Assembly (NCBI GenBank): GCA_032622095.1 | Contig: CP136066.1 | Location: 110,689,319 to 110,753,318, forward strand | Reading direction: 5' to 3' | Length of the DNA stretch: 64,000 nt | DNA from: Siphonodentalium dalli | Lineage: Eukaryota > Mollusca > Scaphopoda > Gadilida > Siphonodentaliidae | Shown: positions 1-11,344 of the stretch, in pieces | Layout: the number at the start of each line of letters is the position of its first letter | Numbering within the stretch: the stretch's first letter is position 1 | The notes under the pieces: model-generated | Seen by the model: only the letters and a program-made list of their open reading frames with translations | The model's database searches: none | What the model was told of the DNA's origin: nothing | Position numbers and translations under genes: made by a program

Positions 1-542
1 AATTGTGCAATGTTTGAAACGATCCGGTTGGTGCAGGTAAATAAGCACAACAGTGTTAGTGTCATATGAATAACTGCTTCATAAGAACACGTGTCTTATG
101 TTTGCTCTTGTAAGTTTCAGAGTTAGGAACATTCGTCATAATTGAATCGTCGTTTCACCTAAATAATTAGCTCATCAATAGAGAATAGCCAATAATCTAT
201 GCAACAATTTTTGCCAGCTATGTTTGAACCTGTGAGTCCCCATATAGATATGACTGTTGAGAGGATATAAGTTGTCAAGTGAAATCGATCACCTTTTTTA
301 GAGGTTGTTAAATTTGAACGTCAAAATCTCCCGAAAAACAAATCTGCTCGATAATCGATGTTTGTGCAGTATCCCCGATGAGTTGTTGAGATAGCTCACA
401 AGTTTAATAGCTTGCATATTTATTTTATTTTGTTTTAGAAATTATCGTGAAAAAACAAATGTTGAAATTGTCAGGCCTGAATTCTTGCCGCCATTTGCGA
501 TAAAATTAATTTAAGTTAATCTTCAGTGATTCCACCCTGTAG
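1..542. other. P450 intron, 3' part
   Basis: Intronic sequence leading to the acceptor CCCTGTAG just before 543. No exon is visible. Roughly 225-335 (GTCCCCATATAGATATGAC, then TTGAACGTCAAAATC) is a diverged copy of sequence at about 37250-37360, so it is a dispersed repeat of unknown class. Confidence 0.6.
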
Positions 543-681
543 GTTCGACTATGAAGACCCAATGGTGGAAAGGCTTCAAAATATACTGCAATACCCCAGT
601 AAAGCAAAAGTACGAGTAGACATATTTAGCCCATTGAACTTCTATCCGATTCTGCAAGTGCTGTTCCGCGTCGCTCGAAAG
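543..681 (+). CDS. Cytochrome P450 (CYP2 clan), exon A
   Basis: First visible exon of a CYP2-clan cytochrome P450, a haem-thiolate monooxygenase normally anchored in the ER membrane. The translation opens (R)FDYEDPMVERLQNIL, which matches the RFDY-DP-F segment before helix F in CYP2 proteins, and ends LQVLFRVARK. The acceptor is CCCTGTAG and the donor is AAG|GTAAGC. The exon starts in phase 2 (only the last base of the Arg codon is here) and ends on a codon boundary. About 180-190 N-terminal residues, including the membrane anchor and the C helix, must be encoded upstream of the window. Substrate cannot be inferred. The family call rests on this exon joining five others in frame. Confidence 0.85.
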
Positions 682-1320
682 GTAAGCAGCTTAGTTACTC
701 AGCGAGTTTTGTAATTTCGTGGGGTTTGCGCGCCAAAATAGATTTAGAGTACAAACTTAAAATGAGTTTGTCTTGATATTTTGTGTGAATTGTAACTCGA
801 GGAGCCAATGACATATTAGAAAGTGTTTGTTGATTATTTAACTTAAATTTTCGTGAAACATGTCTGTTGAGAACCACAATATGTAGACCATGTAGACTCA
901 CTATAGAGGGTCCCCGTTGGGGGTGTCCACCTTGAAATGTTTAACTACACCCAGTACACTCCTGTTGACATAAGTAGCTCTGTCGAGTTCTGAATGTGCT
1001 TCCACATTATGCTTCCATTGAATCTAGAGTTTTATCATGAAAATAACCAACAGTTGATTATTGTGATGCCACGTTCACTTTGCACACAATATAGGAGGTG
1101 GCAATGTTACAGATATCTCTCGATCCACCGACGGCTATTTTGGTCATCCACAATGAAACATTCTTAGTCCACTTCCCTATTATTTATTCGCGGATTGATT
1201 GGCAAGCTGTGTAATGCAAGTATTTGTCAGTCGAATTGAGTTTCAGAATCGTTGATATTTTCATATGAGCTCATTAGCATTAACCGTGTCATATAGTCGT
1301 ATATCTCATGTCAACAACAG
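682..1320 (+). other. P450 intron A-B
   Basis: A 639-bp intron with GTAAGC donor and CAACAACAG acceptor. I see no repeat, ORF or RNA gene in it. Confidence 0.7.
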
Positions 1321-1489
1321 TTCAGCAATGCCGGCAAGACATTTGGAGATATTACGAACGAATTCGCAGCTCAAGTGTCTGACAAAATAAAGGATCACAG
1401 AAGTACATACGATCCCAGACATATGAGGGACTTCATCGACATCTACATACAGTCAACCAACGACAGTGGGGATCACAATAAATTGAGCG
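1321..1489 (+). CDS. Cytochrome P450 (CYP2 clan), exon B
   Basis: Encodes the region around helices G and H: FSNAGKTFGDITNEFAAQVS, then KIKDHRSTYDPRHMRDFIDI and YIQSTNDSGDHNKLS. The core DPRHMRDFIDIYI corresponds to the CYP2 pattern DP-NPRDFID-FL. It starts in phase 0 after CAACAACAG and ends AGCG|GTAAGT in phase 1, leaving one G to be completed by AA in exon C (a Glu). There are no stops. The segment is not preceded by a Met, as expected for an internal exon. Confidence 0.88.
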
Positions 1490-1504
1490 GTAAGTCATAT
1501 ATCT

Positions 1505-2634
1505 TCTCATATATATTTTGAAGACCTCTGTCTGTCTGTATGTCTGTATGTCATTTATACAAATCTACGATTCTCGACCGATCGGGACGAAACTTGGTAC
1601 GTGTGTGTAGTTTGACCAGGCGGTCGTCCTTGTCGTATTGGCGAGCCCGTGCGACGCCCGTGCAGCGCATGCGCAGACGAGATCTCGGAAACGGGTGGAG
1701 CTATCGACTTGAAATTTGCTATGTGAATGTATCTTGCGCCGGATACGATTTTTATCGGGTCGCCGAGCCCGTGCGACGCAAGCTTCGCGCATGCGCAGAC
1801 CAGATCTCGGAAACGGGTGGAGCTATCGACTTGAAATTTGGTTTTTGAATAGCCCGGACAACGTCGGGCTCATCGGCCGGTCTCATATATATTTTGAAGA
1901 CCTCTGTCTGTATGTCCTTTATAGAATCGAAAACGGGTTGACCGATCGAGACCAAACTTCCTATCTAAAGGTAAAATCCCACAGGAATCGTCGACGTCGC
2001 ATTTTGGACAAGCTCTGAGCACCGATTCTCCACTCCCAATCATCAAAATCACAGCAAACGCCACCTCGGGGGTTAAGGCATTAACGATCTTTATATTGAC
2101 CATATTCGGAGGTGTTAAGGATTAACGCTCTTTATTACAATCGAAGCTGCTAAACGGCTACCCATGCGTAACATACGGATGCAAAACGAAACGCGGAATG
2201 CAATTATCTCGATTAAAAAGGCAGAATGGGTTGTTGTGTCATATATGTCCTAGGAACAAGGGGAATTTTTCATTGGGTCAGTCTTTGAGGGACGGGTACC
2301 ATGAATTAATTCATGACAAACAAAAAATGCGTGTTGTGCTGTCGTTTCGACCGATCGGGACGAAACTTGGTACGTGTGTGTAGTTTGACCAGGCGGTCGT
2401 CGTTGTCGTATTGGCGAGCCCGTGCGGCGCCCATGCAGCGCATGCGCAGACGAGATCTCGGAAACGGGTGGAGCTATCGACTTGAAATTTGCTATGTGAA
2501 TGTATCTTGCCCCGGATGCGAGCCCGTGCGACGGCAGCTTCGCGCGTGCGCAGACCAGATCTCGGAAACGGGTGGAGCTATCGACTTGAAATTTGGTTTT
2601 TGAATAGCCCGGACGACGTCGGGCTCATCGGCTA
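1505..2634 (+). mobile_element. Tandem Helitron-like fragments
   Basis: Three head-to-tail units. Two start TCATATATATTTTGAAGACC (about 1507 and 1883). Copies at 1565-1880 and 2345-2634 are close duplicates. Units end in a GC hairpin (CCCGGACAACGTCGGG or CCCGGACGACGTCGGG) followed by CTCATCGGC; the last ends CTAG. A terminal hairpin plus CTAG is the Helitron 3' hallmark. No Rep/helicase gene is present, so these would be non-autonomous. The 5' ends are less convincing than for the copy at 13377-14003. Confidence 0.55.
2070..2140 (-). repeat. AAAGAGCG doublet, ~41-bp period
   Basis: Two near-copies of a ~41-bp unit (GGTTAAGGCATTAACGATCT and GTTAAGGATTAACGCTCTTT), placing the word CGCTCTTT (reverse of AAAGAGCG) at 2085 (one mismatch) and 2126. 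The same doublet recurs at about 4082/4124, 12133/12175 and 42683/42725. Confidence 0.6.
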
Positions 2635-3217
2635 GACTATTATATATTTTGGAAGATCTGTTTGTGTTTGTGTGTGTGTGTGTGTAATCGATGAACTCGA
2701 AAACGGTCGACCCGATTTCGATGAAACTTGGTATGTGGGGGTATTTTCGGCCGGGGGTGACATAGGCCTATTGATTTGCCAGTGCGACGTGACCTTGAAA
2801 TCGGGTCATTTCAAGGTCAAACGCCCGAATATCACGGGATTTCGATGAAACTTGGTACGTGGGGGTACTTTCGTATGGGGAGTCTCATAAGCATATGCAT
2901 TTGCCCGTGCGACGTGACCTTGACCTTGAAATCTGGTCAATTCAAGGTCAAATCGCCAATTTTGATGGTATTTCGGTTACTTTTGTCCACTGGGTGTTTT
3001 GGACGGGTCAAATAGTGACCCCGACCTGACCTTGACCTTCAAAATAATCAATTCAAGGTCAAATCGGGTAAAACCGGATGGATTTCGACGGGTACTTTTG
3101 TCGGGTACTTTTGTTCGGGTAGTGTTTTGGACGGGCCAAATCGTGACCCCACTTGACCTTGGCCTTCAAAATAGACAATTCAAGGTCAAAGCCCGGACGA
3201 AGTCGGGTCACCTTCTA

Positions 3218-3218
<1 letters not shown>
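2635..3218 (+). mobile_element. Helitron-like element with TCAAGGTCA repeats
   Basis: Begins ACTATTATATATTTTGGAAG and ends with hairpin CCCGGACGAAGTCGGG, TCACCTT, CTAG (3215-3218), followed by T, as expected for Helitron insertion between A and T. The inside is 3-4 degenerate ~140-bp units, each carrying an inverted pair TGACCTTGA...TCAAGGTCA (for example 2790-2799 with 2810-2819; 2915-2930 with 2941-2950; 3027-3042 with 3052-3061). No coding capacity. Confidence 0.6.

Positions 3219-3261
<43 letters not shown>
3219..3261. repeat. (TA)n microsatellite
   Basis: About 43 bp of TA repeats directly after the CTAG end of the preceding Helitron-like element. Confidence 0.95.
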
Positions 3262-3264
<3 letters not shown>

Positions 3265-3384
3265 CCCACCCTTACAATAGTATATATTGATTTGTGCATT
3301 TGAAGAAAGTCACTGACAAGTAGATAATTTTTGAATGACCGAAGGAAAAGGGATGAATCCAAATACGACCGGCCAGGTTTTTTT

Positions 3385-3850
3385 ATATTTATATTAATAA
3401 TCTGCCGGACAACTTGGCTAATAATTGTAAGGTGTTCACGAATGACACCAACATTTATGGATCACCGATCACAGCGGATATTCAGCGTGACATCGGGAAA
3501 TTGTGTAAATGGTCTATATCGATTGGCAATAATTTGTTATTCAATTCGATACATAAAAACCCCACATTATCCATTTCGGTTTCCACAATTCAAAATTAAA
3601 GTATAATATGACTGTTGCTCCAAGACTCCCAGACATATCACCAGCGGAGTTCGAAAAGGATGTTGAGTGCATGTCGACAACAAACTTACATTCGATAATG
3701 ACGTGAACGATGCAGCGAATTGCGTACTACATACGATCAATTGGGCAATTGTATACATGGAGATGAACATGATCGATCGTTTGATTCGAACTCGCATACT
3801 GGCATCGGAAACGCGATCGACAACGCAAAACCTTATTAAACATTAAAGAT
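3385..3850 (+). pseudogene. LINE reverse-transcriptase relic
   Basis: A decayed piece of a non-LTR reverse transcriptase. One frame reads INNLPDNLANNCKVFTNDTN and then DIQRDIGKLCKWS, which matches the motif FINDLP...CKLFADDTK...Q-DI--L--WS; the catalytic FADD has become FTND. After a frame change, KLTFDNDVNDAANCVLHTIN resembles the LINE segment LKF--HV---V-KAN--LG-I. At least two frame changes and altered catalytic residues make it non-functional. The style is that of CR1/L2/Jockey-type elements, like the longer copy at 39.3-42.5 kb. It sits in the intron before P450 exon C. Confidence 0.6.
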
Positions 3851-3959
3851 ACGGCCGGGCGGCGTTGCCGATGGGTATGCTGTTCAAATATTCACCTCCT
3901 TCAAAAACCGCCATAAACAATAGGAATAATAAGATATAGACATACTTTGTTCGTATGCC

Positions 3960-4380
3960 AATCCAAAACATGGCATAAACAGTATATTATTGTCAATTTT
4001 GTCCCCTAAATTTGTTGTGTAAACAAAAGCAAAAAACGTTACGTTACCTGGCTTTTGTTCAGATCCGGATATGGTAAACATAAAGAGCGTTATTTGTTAC
4101 TGTTTTCCTGATATGGAAATAATAAAGAGCGTTTATATCATTTGTTTGTGATTAACCAATAGAATTCCGCTGTGTTATGTAAACAGAAGCACAACTTCTG
4201 TAACACGAGCATGCTCTTGTTTACGTACAGCATCGTACATCTTGACGACAATATACTGTTTACGCGCTGATTATGTTTGGCATATGAGCGGAACTGTGTG
4301 TATTTTGGTGTCCCTTCTGCAGCCCGTGCCTTTAAACGGCGTTTGAAAAGATCCAAAATATGGCCACCAAACTATTTCCT
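3960..4380 (+). repeat. Dispersed repeat with AAAGAGCG doublet
   Basis: Contains GGCATAAACAGTATATTAT, two AAAGAGCG words 42 bp apart (4082 and 4124), each after a TATGG(T/A)AA context, then a palindromic stretch (GAAGCACAACTTC). Related sequence lies inverted at about 42560-42745 and in part at 12060-12195. Function unknown; probably a short non-autonomous element. Confidence 0.5.
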
Positions 4381-4983
4381 GCTCTAACGAAATTTGGAGA
4401 TCGACTTCAAGCGTTGTGACTGTCTCTCAAATATAGACATTTCCGAAAAGATTTATTCGAAACATTCGAACTATGTACTATATAATGTCTACAACAATTG
4501 ACTATTTGGTAAATTCAACGACTAGAGAACTTGCGGTGACGAGTATAAATACAAATGATCCAGTGCCACATGCAAGGACGTGCGATTGAACTCTTTTTCG
4601 CAGAAGTTAATGCAAACATGGAACAATCATTATGAATGTTTTCTTCAAGTGGAACAAATTAAAGATTTCAAAGAACTCATTGGTGCGTTTATTTACGATC
4701 AAAAAAACGTTTGTGATGATTGACAATAGGCTTACTAACCATGGACTTCCATGCCAAATTTATTGTTTGGTTTAAATCATTGGGACTATATATATGCTAT
4801 GTTATATGCTTATTCATTTGTTCAGTGTGCTATTTGGCAGAAGTGCTCCAATTAATGAATCCAGTCGTTTTATGATATTGATTTATGATTTTTGATTTAG
4901 TTTTTGAAAATGAAAAAACGATCAATGCTGGACTGTCATCTCTGCGCAAACTTAATACCTGGAATATATTCTTCTACCAACAG
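4381..4983. other. P450 intron tail before exon C
   Basis: Unremarkable AT-rich intron ending CTACCAACAG. No gene or recognised repeat seen. Confidence 0.6.
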
Positions 4984-5120
4984 AAAGTCAGGTCATGAAA
5001 ACCATTTTCGACCTTTATTTTGCTGGAACAGACACCACTTCACAGACACTGCGCTGGATATTACTCTACATGATAGGTTTCCCGGATATACAGGAGAAAT
5101 GTGCCAGGGAAATTGCTGAG
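4984..5120 (+). CDS. Cytochrome P450 (CYP2 clan), exon C (I helix)
   Basis: Encodes the I helix that supplies the oxygen-activation groove. The two first bases complete Glu, giving (E)SQVMKTIFDLYFAGTDTTS, then QTLRWILLYMIGFPDIQEKC and AREIAE. AGTDTT (5022-5039) is the canonical A-G-x-D/E-T-T motif with the conserved Thr. LRW-LLYM--PD-QEKC--EI is typical of the CYP2 clan. Acceptor CCAACAG, donor GAG|GTAAGC. It enters in phase 1, matching exon B exactly, and leaves in phase 0. No damage is seen. Confidence 0.93.
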
Positions 5121-5289
5121 GTAAGCTACATATTCATCGTTGTCGCATCGCGTAGTTAGTATAGTGACGAAATGATGTTGGGGTGTCACCCTCTAATTTG
5201 CATTTTTTAAATTAAGCAGTTGCAAATGGAATGGCCGACAAAACATTATAGTCCGACCGCCAACCCACCAATGCATGTTTTAGCGTATA

Positions 5290-5570
5290 GAGTTTTTCTC
5301 TCAACGGATTCTGGTGATCTAGGGTCTACTTCTAAAGAATCCACCGGCTGATCAGCCATCAGCCTTGGGGGAATTTGAGAAATCAGGATAAAAAAAAAGA
5401 TGGTGGTCAAATTGGCCTAAATTGTCACAAACAACATTTGCATTAACACGGAGTTGGCAAAAATAAATGCAAACAGAGAATGGACAGTGGTTATGTTTTC
5501 TGGACCGAACTAGATATATGTTAGCTTCATAATTGAAAATGGTTTCAAAGATGCCTACCATGATGGCGGC
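5290..5570 (-). repeat. Dispersed repeat, inverted copy of 8733-8965
   Basis: Shares, in opposite orientation, blocks such as GAATTTGAGAAATC, GATGGTGGTCAAA and CCATGATGGCGGC with 8733-8965 (GATTTCTCAAATTC, TTTGACCACCATC, GCCGCCATCTTGG). Unknown family, no coding potential. Confidence 0.6.
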
Positions 5571-8500
5571 TTAAACACGTGAAAATCTTAGTTTTCATAA
5601 ATTCCCATAATAGACTATCAGTATATGGAATGTGATGTGACATGTAATTTCCTATCACATTTATCTAATTATTTATCCATTTCGACGTCAAATTTCATAA
5701 TATTTATTCAGAGTACATTGACATAACATTGTCGTATAAAACGACGTATTTTATCGCACCGGGTTATAGATGCGTAACCTTAAACCAAAAATTTGGTACA
5801 AACATAATCATGTTTGATCACGACATCTTTCACTCGTATCTATCACTACACCATACCGCATGACAGTTCAGATAAGTAAGCTATACACTGATATTGCGGA
5901 GTACTTAGACGAATATAAAACATAATTATATAGTACAAGTATTTTTGGCAGTATTGCTATTTAGTTAGCGAACGGGGATAATTGGAAGAGCAGAATAATG
6001 GGAACTATATCTTTGGCCGGGGGATGCGCACAGTTATACTGCGTTAAACATTCTTTCCAATAATGTATTTGCTGAGGACAGTCGCTTGTGTTGACAACCC
6101 TCCCTCCCTCCCTGTTTTTGTTTTGTTTTGGGACATACGCGTTCGATTGGCGTCTCCCCCTTTTGGCTTACATCTGTATAGGCGGTTATTGTGACTCAAA
6201 AAATTGTCACCCACTTGTTTGTATTAGTTACTACTACATTTATTGTATCGGCTTCCTGTAAATAATTATGATTTTCTGAACAGGTAGCTATAAACGCATT
6301 CCAGTTGTTGTCTTTCACTGTAACCCTGTGGGATAAATGTATATGGTATCGCATAAACTTTTCTGTAACATTTCCTCGAACTCGATCATTTATCGTCAAC
6401 CAAGGGGGTATTGTATTATTCACATTCCTATTTAGGGCAGCAGGTTTTTTATTGACGAAATTCTCTATCTCGACGGGATGTTGCCCCGAGTCCTATAGAG
6501 TATATTGAAACGATGCCACTGATATTTGTGTCACCAGATAGTAGTATGACAAACGGTGTAAGGTAATTATATGACGTTTTCAAACAGTCAGTTTTGAACC
6601 AGGAACAAGTTTTTTCACCACGAGCCATTGCTTCGAGTCAATAAACGGAATTGGGATCACAAAAATAATTACAGGCGAAAAATATATAGCAACATACATT
6701 CACTAAGCTATTATATCAAGTTTGATGTGCAAAAATGTTATTAAAGACATATTATTGACTTGATCGGGTGCATGAAACTGATCAGTTAGTATTCAGGCAC
6801 TGTGCCAATTGGGGGAATGTGGCATTCTATTAACATTGCCGAAAATCTCAAGCAAATCAACTATATACCATGCATATAACTCCATATAAACATCGTCTGA
6901 AATACGCCCAATTGTATATATTTACTTCTCAATTCGGGACGCGACAAACAAGCGAATACAGTTTCGCCATGAGAGTCACTGCATTTAATTGATAAAAACG
7001 AATGACGGTGTACGTTGTCGATTTAGATATAATATTTTTAACAACTACTTTGAACAAGATTATTCTCCATTTCTATTTGATCACCCTACCGGAGTGTTTC
7101 ACATCACTTTAAAATGCACTTTTACTTCCGTGAAGTGATGCCGAATTTCGCGCATTAGACTTATCCTTGCCCCAAAATGAACCAACCGCCTAATTCGTGG
7201 TAACCTCACTCTTTTTTCTCAACTTGCCCACGGTGCCCAAAGGTTATGGTTTCAGTGGTACGCGTATGACACCGGATCGCTATAGTCATATTAAATGAGG
7301 TATATAAAAGCATATTTTCGTGCTCTGCACTATCAAAGCATCGATTAGAGAACAAGGCGTAACCACGTACTGACCACCAGTGTACTGACATCACCAATGA
7401 AAGTCAGCAGCACGTACATGCCATCTAATTAATCTGTGGATAATGTCACTGGAACAGAACTTAAGAGAGAAATCTTACAGCTGCTGATCGGTTGTGATCC
7501 TGTGACATACCAACCGAGTGAGATGATGTACATCCACATGTCAGTTGTTATTATTTGTGGAGCAGCCGGTGGAATGCTTACATTTATGTTAAATTTAGTG
7601 GGGTTTTTTCTGACCGCTCTGGACGTTGGTCGTTCTTGTGTTAGGCTGTCGCATTATCGCCGTTAAATTCGAGACATTTCTCTAAAAAAAAAAGGTATCT
7701 CTCAGAGACGCCGACTCAATGAGTAAGAAGGAGTGTCCGGGTGGTAGATCTCTTAACTTTCTTCGCCTCCCAACTATGCATAGCATGGGTCATTGAACGT
7801 GTCCCAAAATTGAATAATCAAATCCCCGCCCCAAATGGTGGTCAATTTGAGAGGATATACAATGTACCGGCATCTAAGTTTTCGGTTACGAATTTAACCA
7901 TTAACTCAGAATAACTAGAAATCACATCCATATCGCTATTATCTGGTGCCAAGAGAGCTGCCATTTTTCGAAGCGCAAGACTGAATCGCATAAGTAACAA
8001 CAAAGCCACTCATTTTTCATAAATGCTTTGGAGTTTCGCACTATAGATGTCTATCATGTGGAAATGTGTTTTGGCACGTCTAACGACCGAATTTATCATG
8101 ACTTTTGAGAATCAACAGAGAAGTGGCATTATATGTATATTATCAATTTATGGGATAAACAGCACGAACACTTTTGGATGGTATACACCCAAAGTCCCAT
8201 ATAGTGTCCCTACCAAAATTAGAGTCGTACAGGTTAATATACATGTACACGCATATTTGAATAGCCGAAACAGCATATATAATTCTTTATTCATAGTTTT
8301 CATGACCGGTATACATGTACACATAATGTAACTGATAAAGCCAACACGATGATCGCGTTGCGAGTAATTATATATATGTCACTGAATTGCGCGCTTTACT
8401 ATGGGATATTCGTTGGACCAAACAACGCTCTTTGTCGTTTAGGTAACACTAGTTTATGTATGGACAACCTTGTGGTTATTGTTGATGCTCGTTTTGATAA

Positions 8501-8732
8501 AAAAAAAATCGGCTCACAGTGTAATGCAACCGTCAATACATCAGACACAGGCGTACTCTATTTATTTATAAACGTATTTGCTTCTATTGCATCATATTTC
8601 TGTGGTCTCATAAATTCTCTCTCAATGGTCAGAATGGCTCTAATTACTTTTGGAATGAAGAATTAGTTTGTTAAATGTGTTAATAAATCAAACGCAATGT
8701 CATATTCCATACACTAAGATTTTCGCTAATTT
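5571..8732. other. P450 intron C-D, no feature recognised
   Basis: About 3.2 kb with only short open frames (for example 7436-7666 and 8349-8666) that look like chance. No exon, RNA gene or clear repeat was recognised. Confidence 0.5.
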
Positions 8733-8965
8733 AAGCCGCCATCTTGGTGGCCATCTTTGATATTTTATCAATCTTTGAGCTAAAATTTATATATGTCCAG
8801 CCAGAAAACATAACGATTATGACAAATCGTTGTTTCCATATCTTTGTTCAACTCCATCGGGGTGAAGGCATTTTGACCACCATCTTTGTTTGTCCCGATT
8901 TCTCAAATTCCCCAAGGCTGATCGGGTGTAAGCCTGTAGATTCATCGGAAGGGGACCATAGACAA
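8733..8965 (+). repeat. Dispersed repeat, partner of 5290-5570
   Basis: Begins GCCGCCATCTTGGTGGCCAT and includes CAAATTCCCCAAGGCTGATC. Diverged inverted copy of 5290-5570; the two flank ~3.2 kb of intron. Confidence 0.6.
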
Positions 8966-9084
8966 CCAGAATACGCCGAGAAAGAAAAACGTTAACGCTA
9001 AAACAAGAATTAGCCAAAAATCGCGGTTTGGCGACCGGACTGATAATTGGAGGAGCTCTAATGAGTCGCAAAACTAAACGAAAT

Positions 9085-9740
9085 TTATTAACCGAATTCA
9101 CTAAATATACGATTCGAGCCAAGCTTTATCGAGTCTCGAATAGAAATTAGTGAAATGTTAATAAAATTTAATGTCGTATAGAATTGCGACGAATTTGAAA
9201 TCCTTTTAATCACATATCACATGTTTGTATTGAAAAACGATCCCGAAATGGTTTTTTGATTGATTGATTGTTTATTTTGTACAATATTTACAAACATAAT
9301 GCTGACAGTGAAATATTCAGAAATAAACATGATTATATTGTACAGGAGCAGCATGGCCAGATAGGCCGTCTTCCTGCCGCCCCTGTTTGGAAATGAAACT
9401 TAAATAGTAAAATGACAACGTTTATAATATAATTATGGTATTCAATTTGTGTTAAGGGTGGTTGAACAATTTTGTAACATGAAAAGACACATTTAAAATG
9501 GAACTATATTTTTTATAGCTTTACTTTGGTGGTGATAAAAAGGAAATTTAATATTAATTTGTTTTAAACTCCAGCCGTTTCGAGATTATTTTTCAATACT
9601 AACACGTTATTGTGTGATAAAAAGGTTTTCAAATTCGTCGCAATTCTATACATTTATTAACATCGTCCACTAAATTATATTCGAGCCTCGATAAGCTCGG
9701 TTCGAATGGAATATTTAGTGCATTCGGTTAATAAATTAGA
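9085..9740. mobile_element. MITE-like element with ~130-bp inverted repeats
   Basis: Left arm about 9085-9225 and right arm about 9608-9740 are inverted copies (ends AATTTATTAACCGAAT; inner shared block GTATAGAATTGCGACGAATT). Identity is roughly 80-85% by eye. The inside holds a LINE 3' end (about 9255-9385). No ORF and no clear target duplication. Confidence 0.65.
9255..9385 (-). mobile_element. LINE 3'-end fragment
   Basis: Read on the minus strand it ends AATAAACAATCAATCAATCA, a poly(A)-signal-like word and a short (CAAT)n tail typical of LINE 3' ends. Upstream is the GC-rich GGCGGCAGGAAGACGGCC. No coding sequence is retained. It lies between the arms of the MITE-like element. Confidence 0.5.
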
Positions 9741-9979
9741 GATCCTATATTTCTCAATTATGATAATGTGTGATTATTTTCGACATATTATTTATGGATG
9801 ATATTATGGATTTTCGCGAAGCCAATGTGGATACGAATGGTGGTGATTGCATGTAGTTTCCATTTTCTTTTTGGTCTTCTAATTCTAAGAAAGAACATTG
9901 GTTCAGGAAATTCTGACTTATTCCGTTCCAAAACAGATGCTGGGACATCTTTAAATGGGCAATTTGTTTTTCAACACAG

Positions 9980-10073
9980 GCTGTTGGAGATAGACCCATC
10001 AAGATGTCAGACGAAATAAACCTTCCCTATGTCCGAGCCACCATATCTGAAGTCATGCGAATAGCACCAGTTG
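9980..10073 (+). CDS. Cytochrome P450 (CYP2 clan), exon D (K helix)
   Basis: Short exon: AVGDRPIKMSDEINLPYVRA then TISEVMRIAPV(G/A). EVMR (10049-10060) is the absolutely conserved E-x-x-R of helix K. GDRP...LPYV-A-I-EV-R matches the CYP2 stretch that follows the I/J helices. It joins exon C in phase 0 (CAREIAE|AVGDRP) with no gap relative to family members. Acceptor CAACACAG, donor GTTG|GTAAGT, phase 1 out. Only 94 nt long, so it is easily missed by gene prediction. Confidence 0.92.
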
Positions 10074-10093
10074 GTAAGTATAGACTACGCATT

Positions 10094-10283
10094 GTCACTG
10101 AGTCGCGGCCAAATTGGATCCACCCAGCCCCGTTCCGTTTCTTAGTGCTACAGATCAAATATATATGGAAATAATGAATACTCAAAAGCTCCATTTATGG
10201 AATGCTACTCCAGAACTTTGACCTGTATATAGCACACAAAAACGGAACGGGATGGATGGATCCAATATGGCCGTGACTCAGTG
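10094..10283. mobile_element. ~190-bp MITE with ~55-bp inverted ends
   Basis: Ends are inverted copies: CACTGAGTCGCGGCC on the left, GGCCGTGACTCAGTG on the right, with CCCGTTCCGTTT / AAACGGAACGGG inside. Starts about 20 bp after the splice donor of exon D. Non-coding. Confidence 0.7.
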
Positions 10284-11340
10284 AATAAGGCGTATTATTG
10301 ACCACATGAATTTTTATAAAACTCTGTCGACAAATTTCCAACTTTTGTCAAAATTTGCGTAAAATATACTTGTGTACGTCGCGGAAAGAAACGAACATGG
10401 CTCATATGTACATGTATTGCACATTTTCTGCGTAATTTGGATGGATACCACCACAACTACCACTACCACAATCACTGTCGCCAACACGTCCTTATCGGAC
10501 CTCTATCATAATCACACCACTCGATAGTTGATTCGTCGATGCACTAATATTTTTTTTAATATAAATTAGCTGCATTAATATAACCGTAATATGTGTCGAG
10601 GGGCAGTTTGAAGTTCTTACACGAAAAACAACAGTTGAATACTAGCGGCCAAATGTCGGTAGCCTCTGGTCCCCTGTGTAATTTATACATGGTTATATGC
10701 GCGATATCCACTACAAGCAAAACACATTCCATATGCTGTGTCGACATGCCGCGCGTTGTGTATTGTGATATCGCGTTATTGGACGACCGATTGTCCGTAT
10801 CAGTTCGACAACACAATGATTACCTCAGGGCTGCACGACGGTACCATGTGATGTGATTGACACCCTGACCGTTTTTGTTTACTATAAGGTACATATAGCG
10901 GTGAAGTGAACAGCAGGGTAGGCGCTGTATTAAAATTTTCTCTTGCCAACATTTTAGTCAAATGAATTTCTGTTTGCCAATTTACAAAAGGGCTTGCCAA
11001 ATTTAAATGATGGTCTAATTGGGGGGGGGGGGGGGTCTCATGTATTATATGATACCCAACTTTAAGCATGAAATAAAAATGTATCCGCATATTCACAACT
11101 CAATGCTTTCAACTCAGCTGCAAAGTTAAGAAGTGAACAGTTTATTTATTTATTCTCCGATTAAAAAATGAGGAAGCAAATTCTAGTATAAAAAAGAACG
11201 TCTATTTCAAATATGGACTTAACATAAAATGTGACCCAAAACAAAATTTGATAGCTACAACCCGACAAAAATATTTCCCGTCCCGAGTTGACCATACATA
11301 ACAAATTTCACATCGATGTCACCGCTCAGAAAACACTCGC
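10284..11340. other. P450 intron D-E, unremarkable part
   Basis: AT-rich intron with a 14-15-bp poly(G) run near 11022-11035. Nothing else recognised. Confidence 0.5.
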
Positions 11341-11344
11341 AGAG

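Noticed and set aside
7436-7666. 76-codon frame with one membrane-like segment
   Set aside because: Same reasons; length is within chance expectation.
8349-8666. 105-codon frame with two hydrophobic stretches, candidate small membrane protein
   Set aside because: No recognisable family, no splice or promoter context, inside a P450 intron; AT-rich DNA readily gives hydrophobic chance frames.
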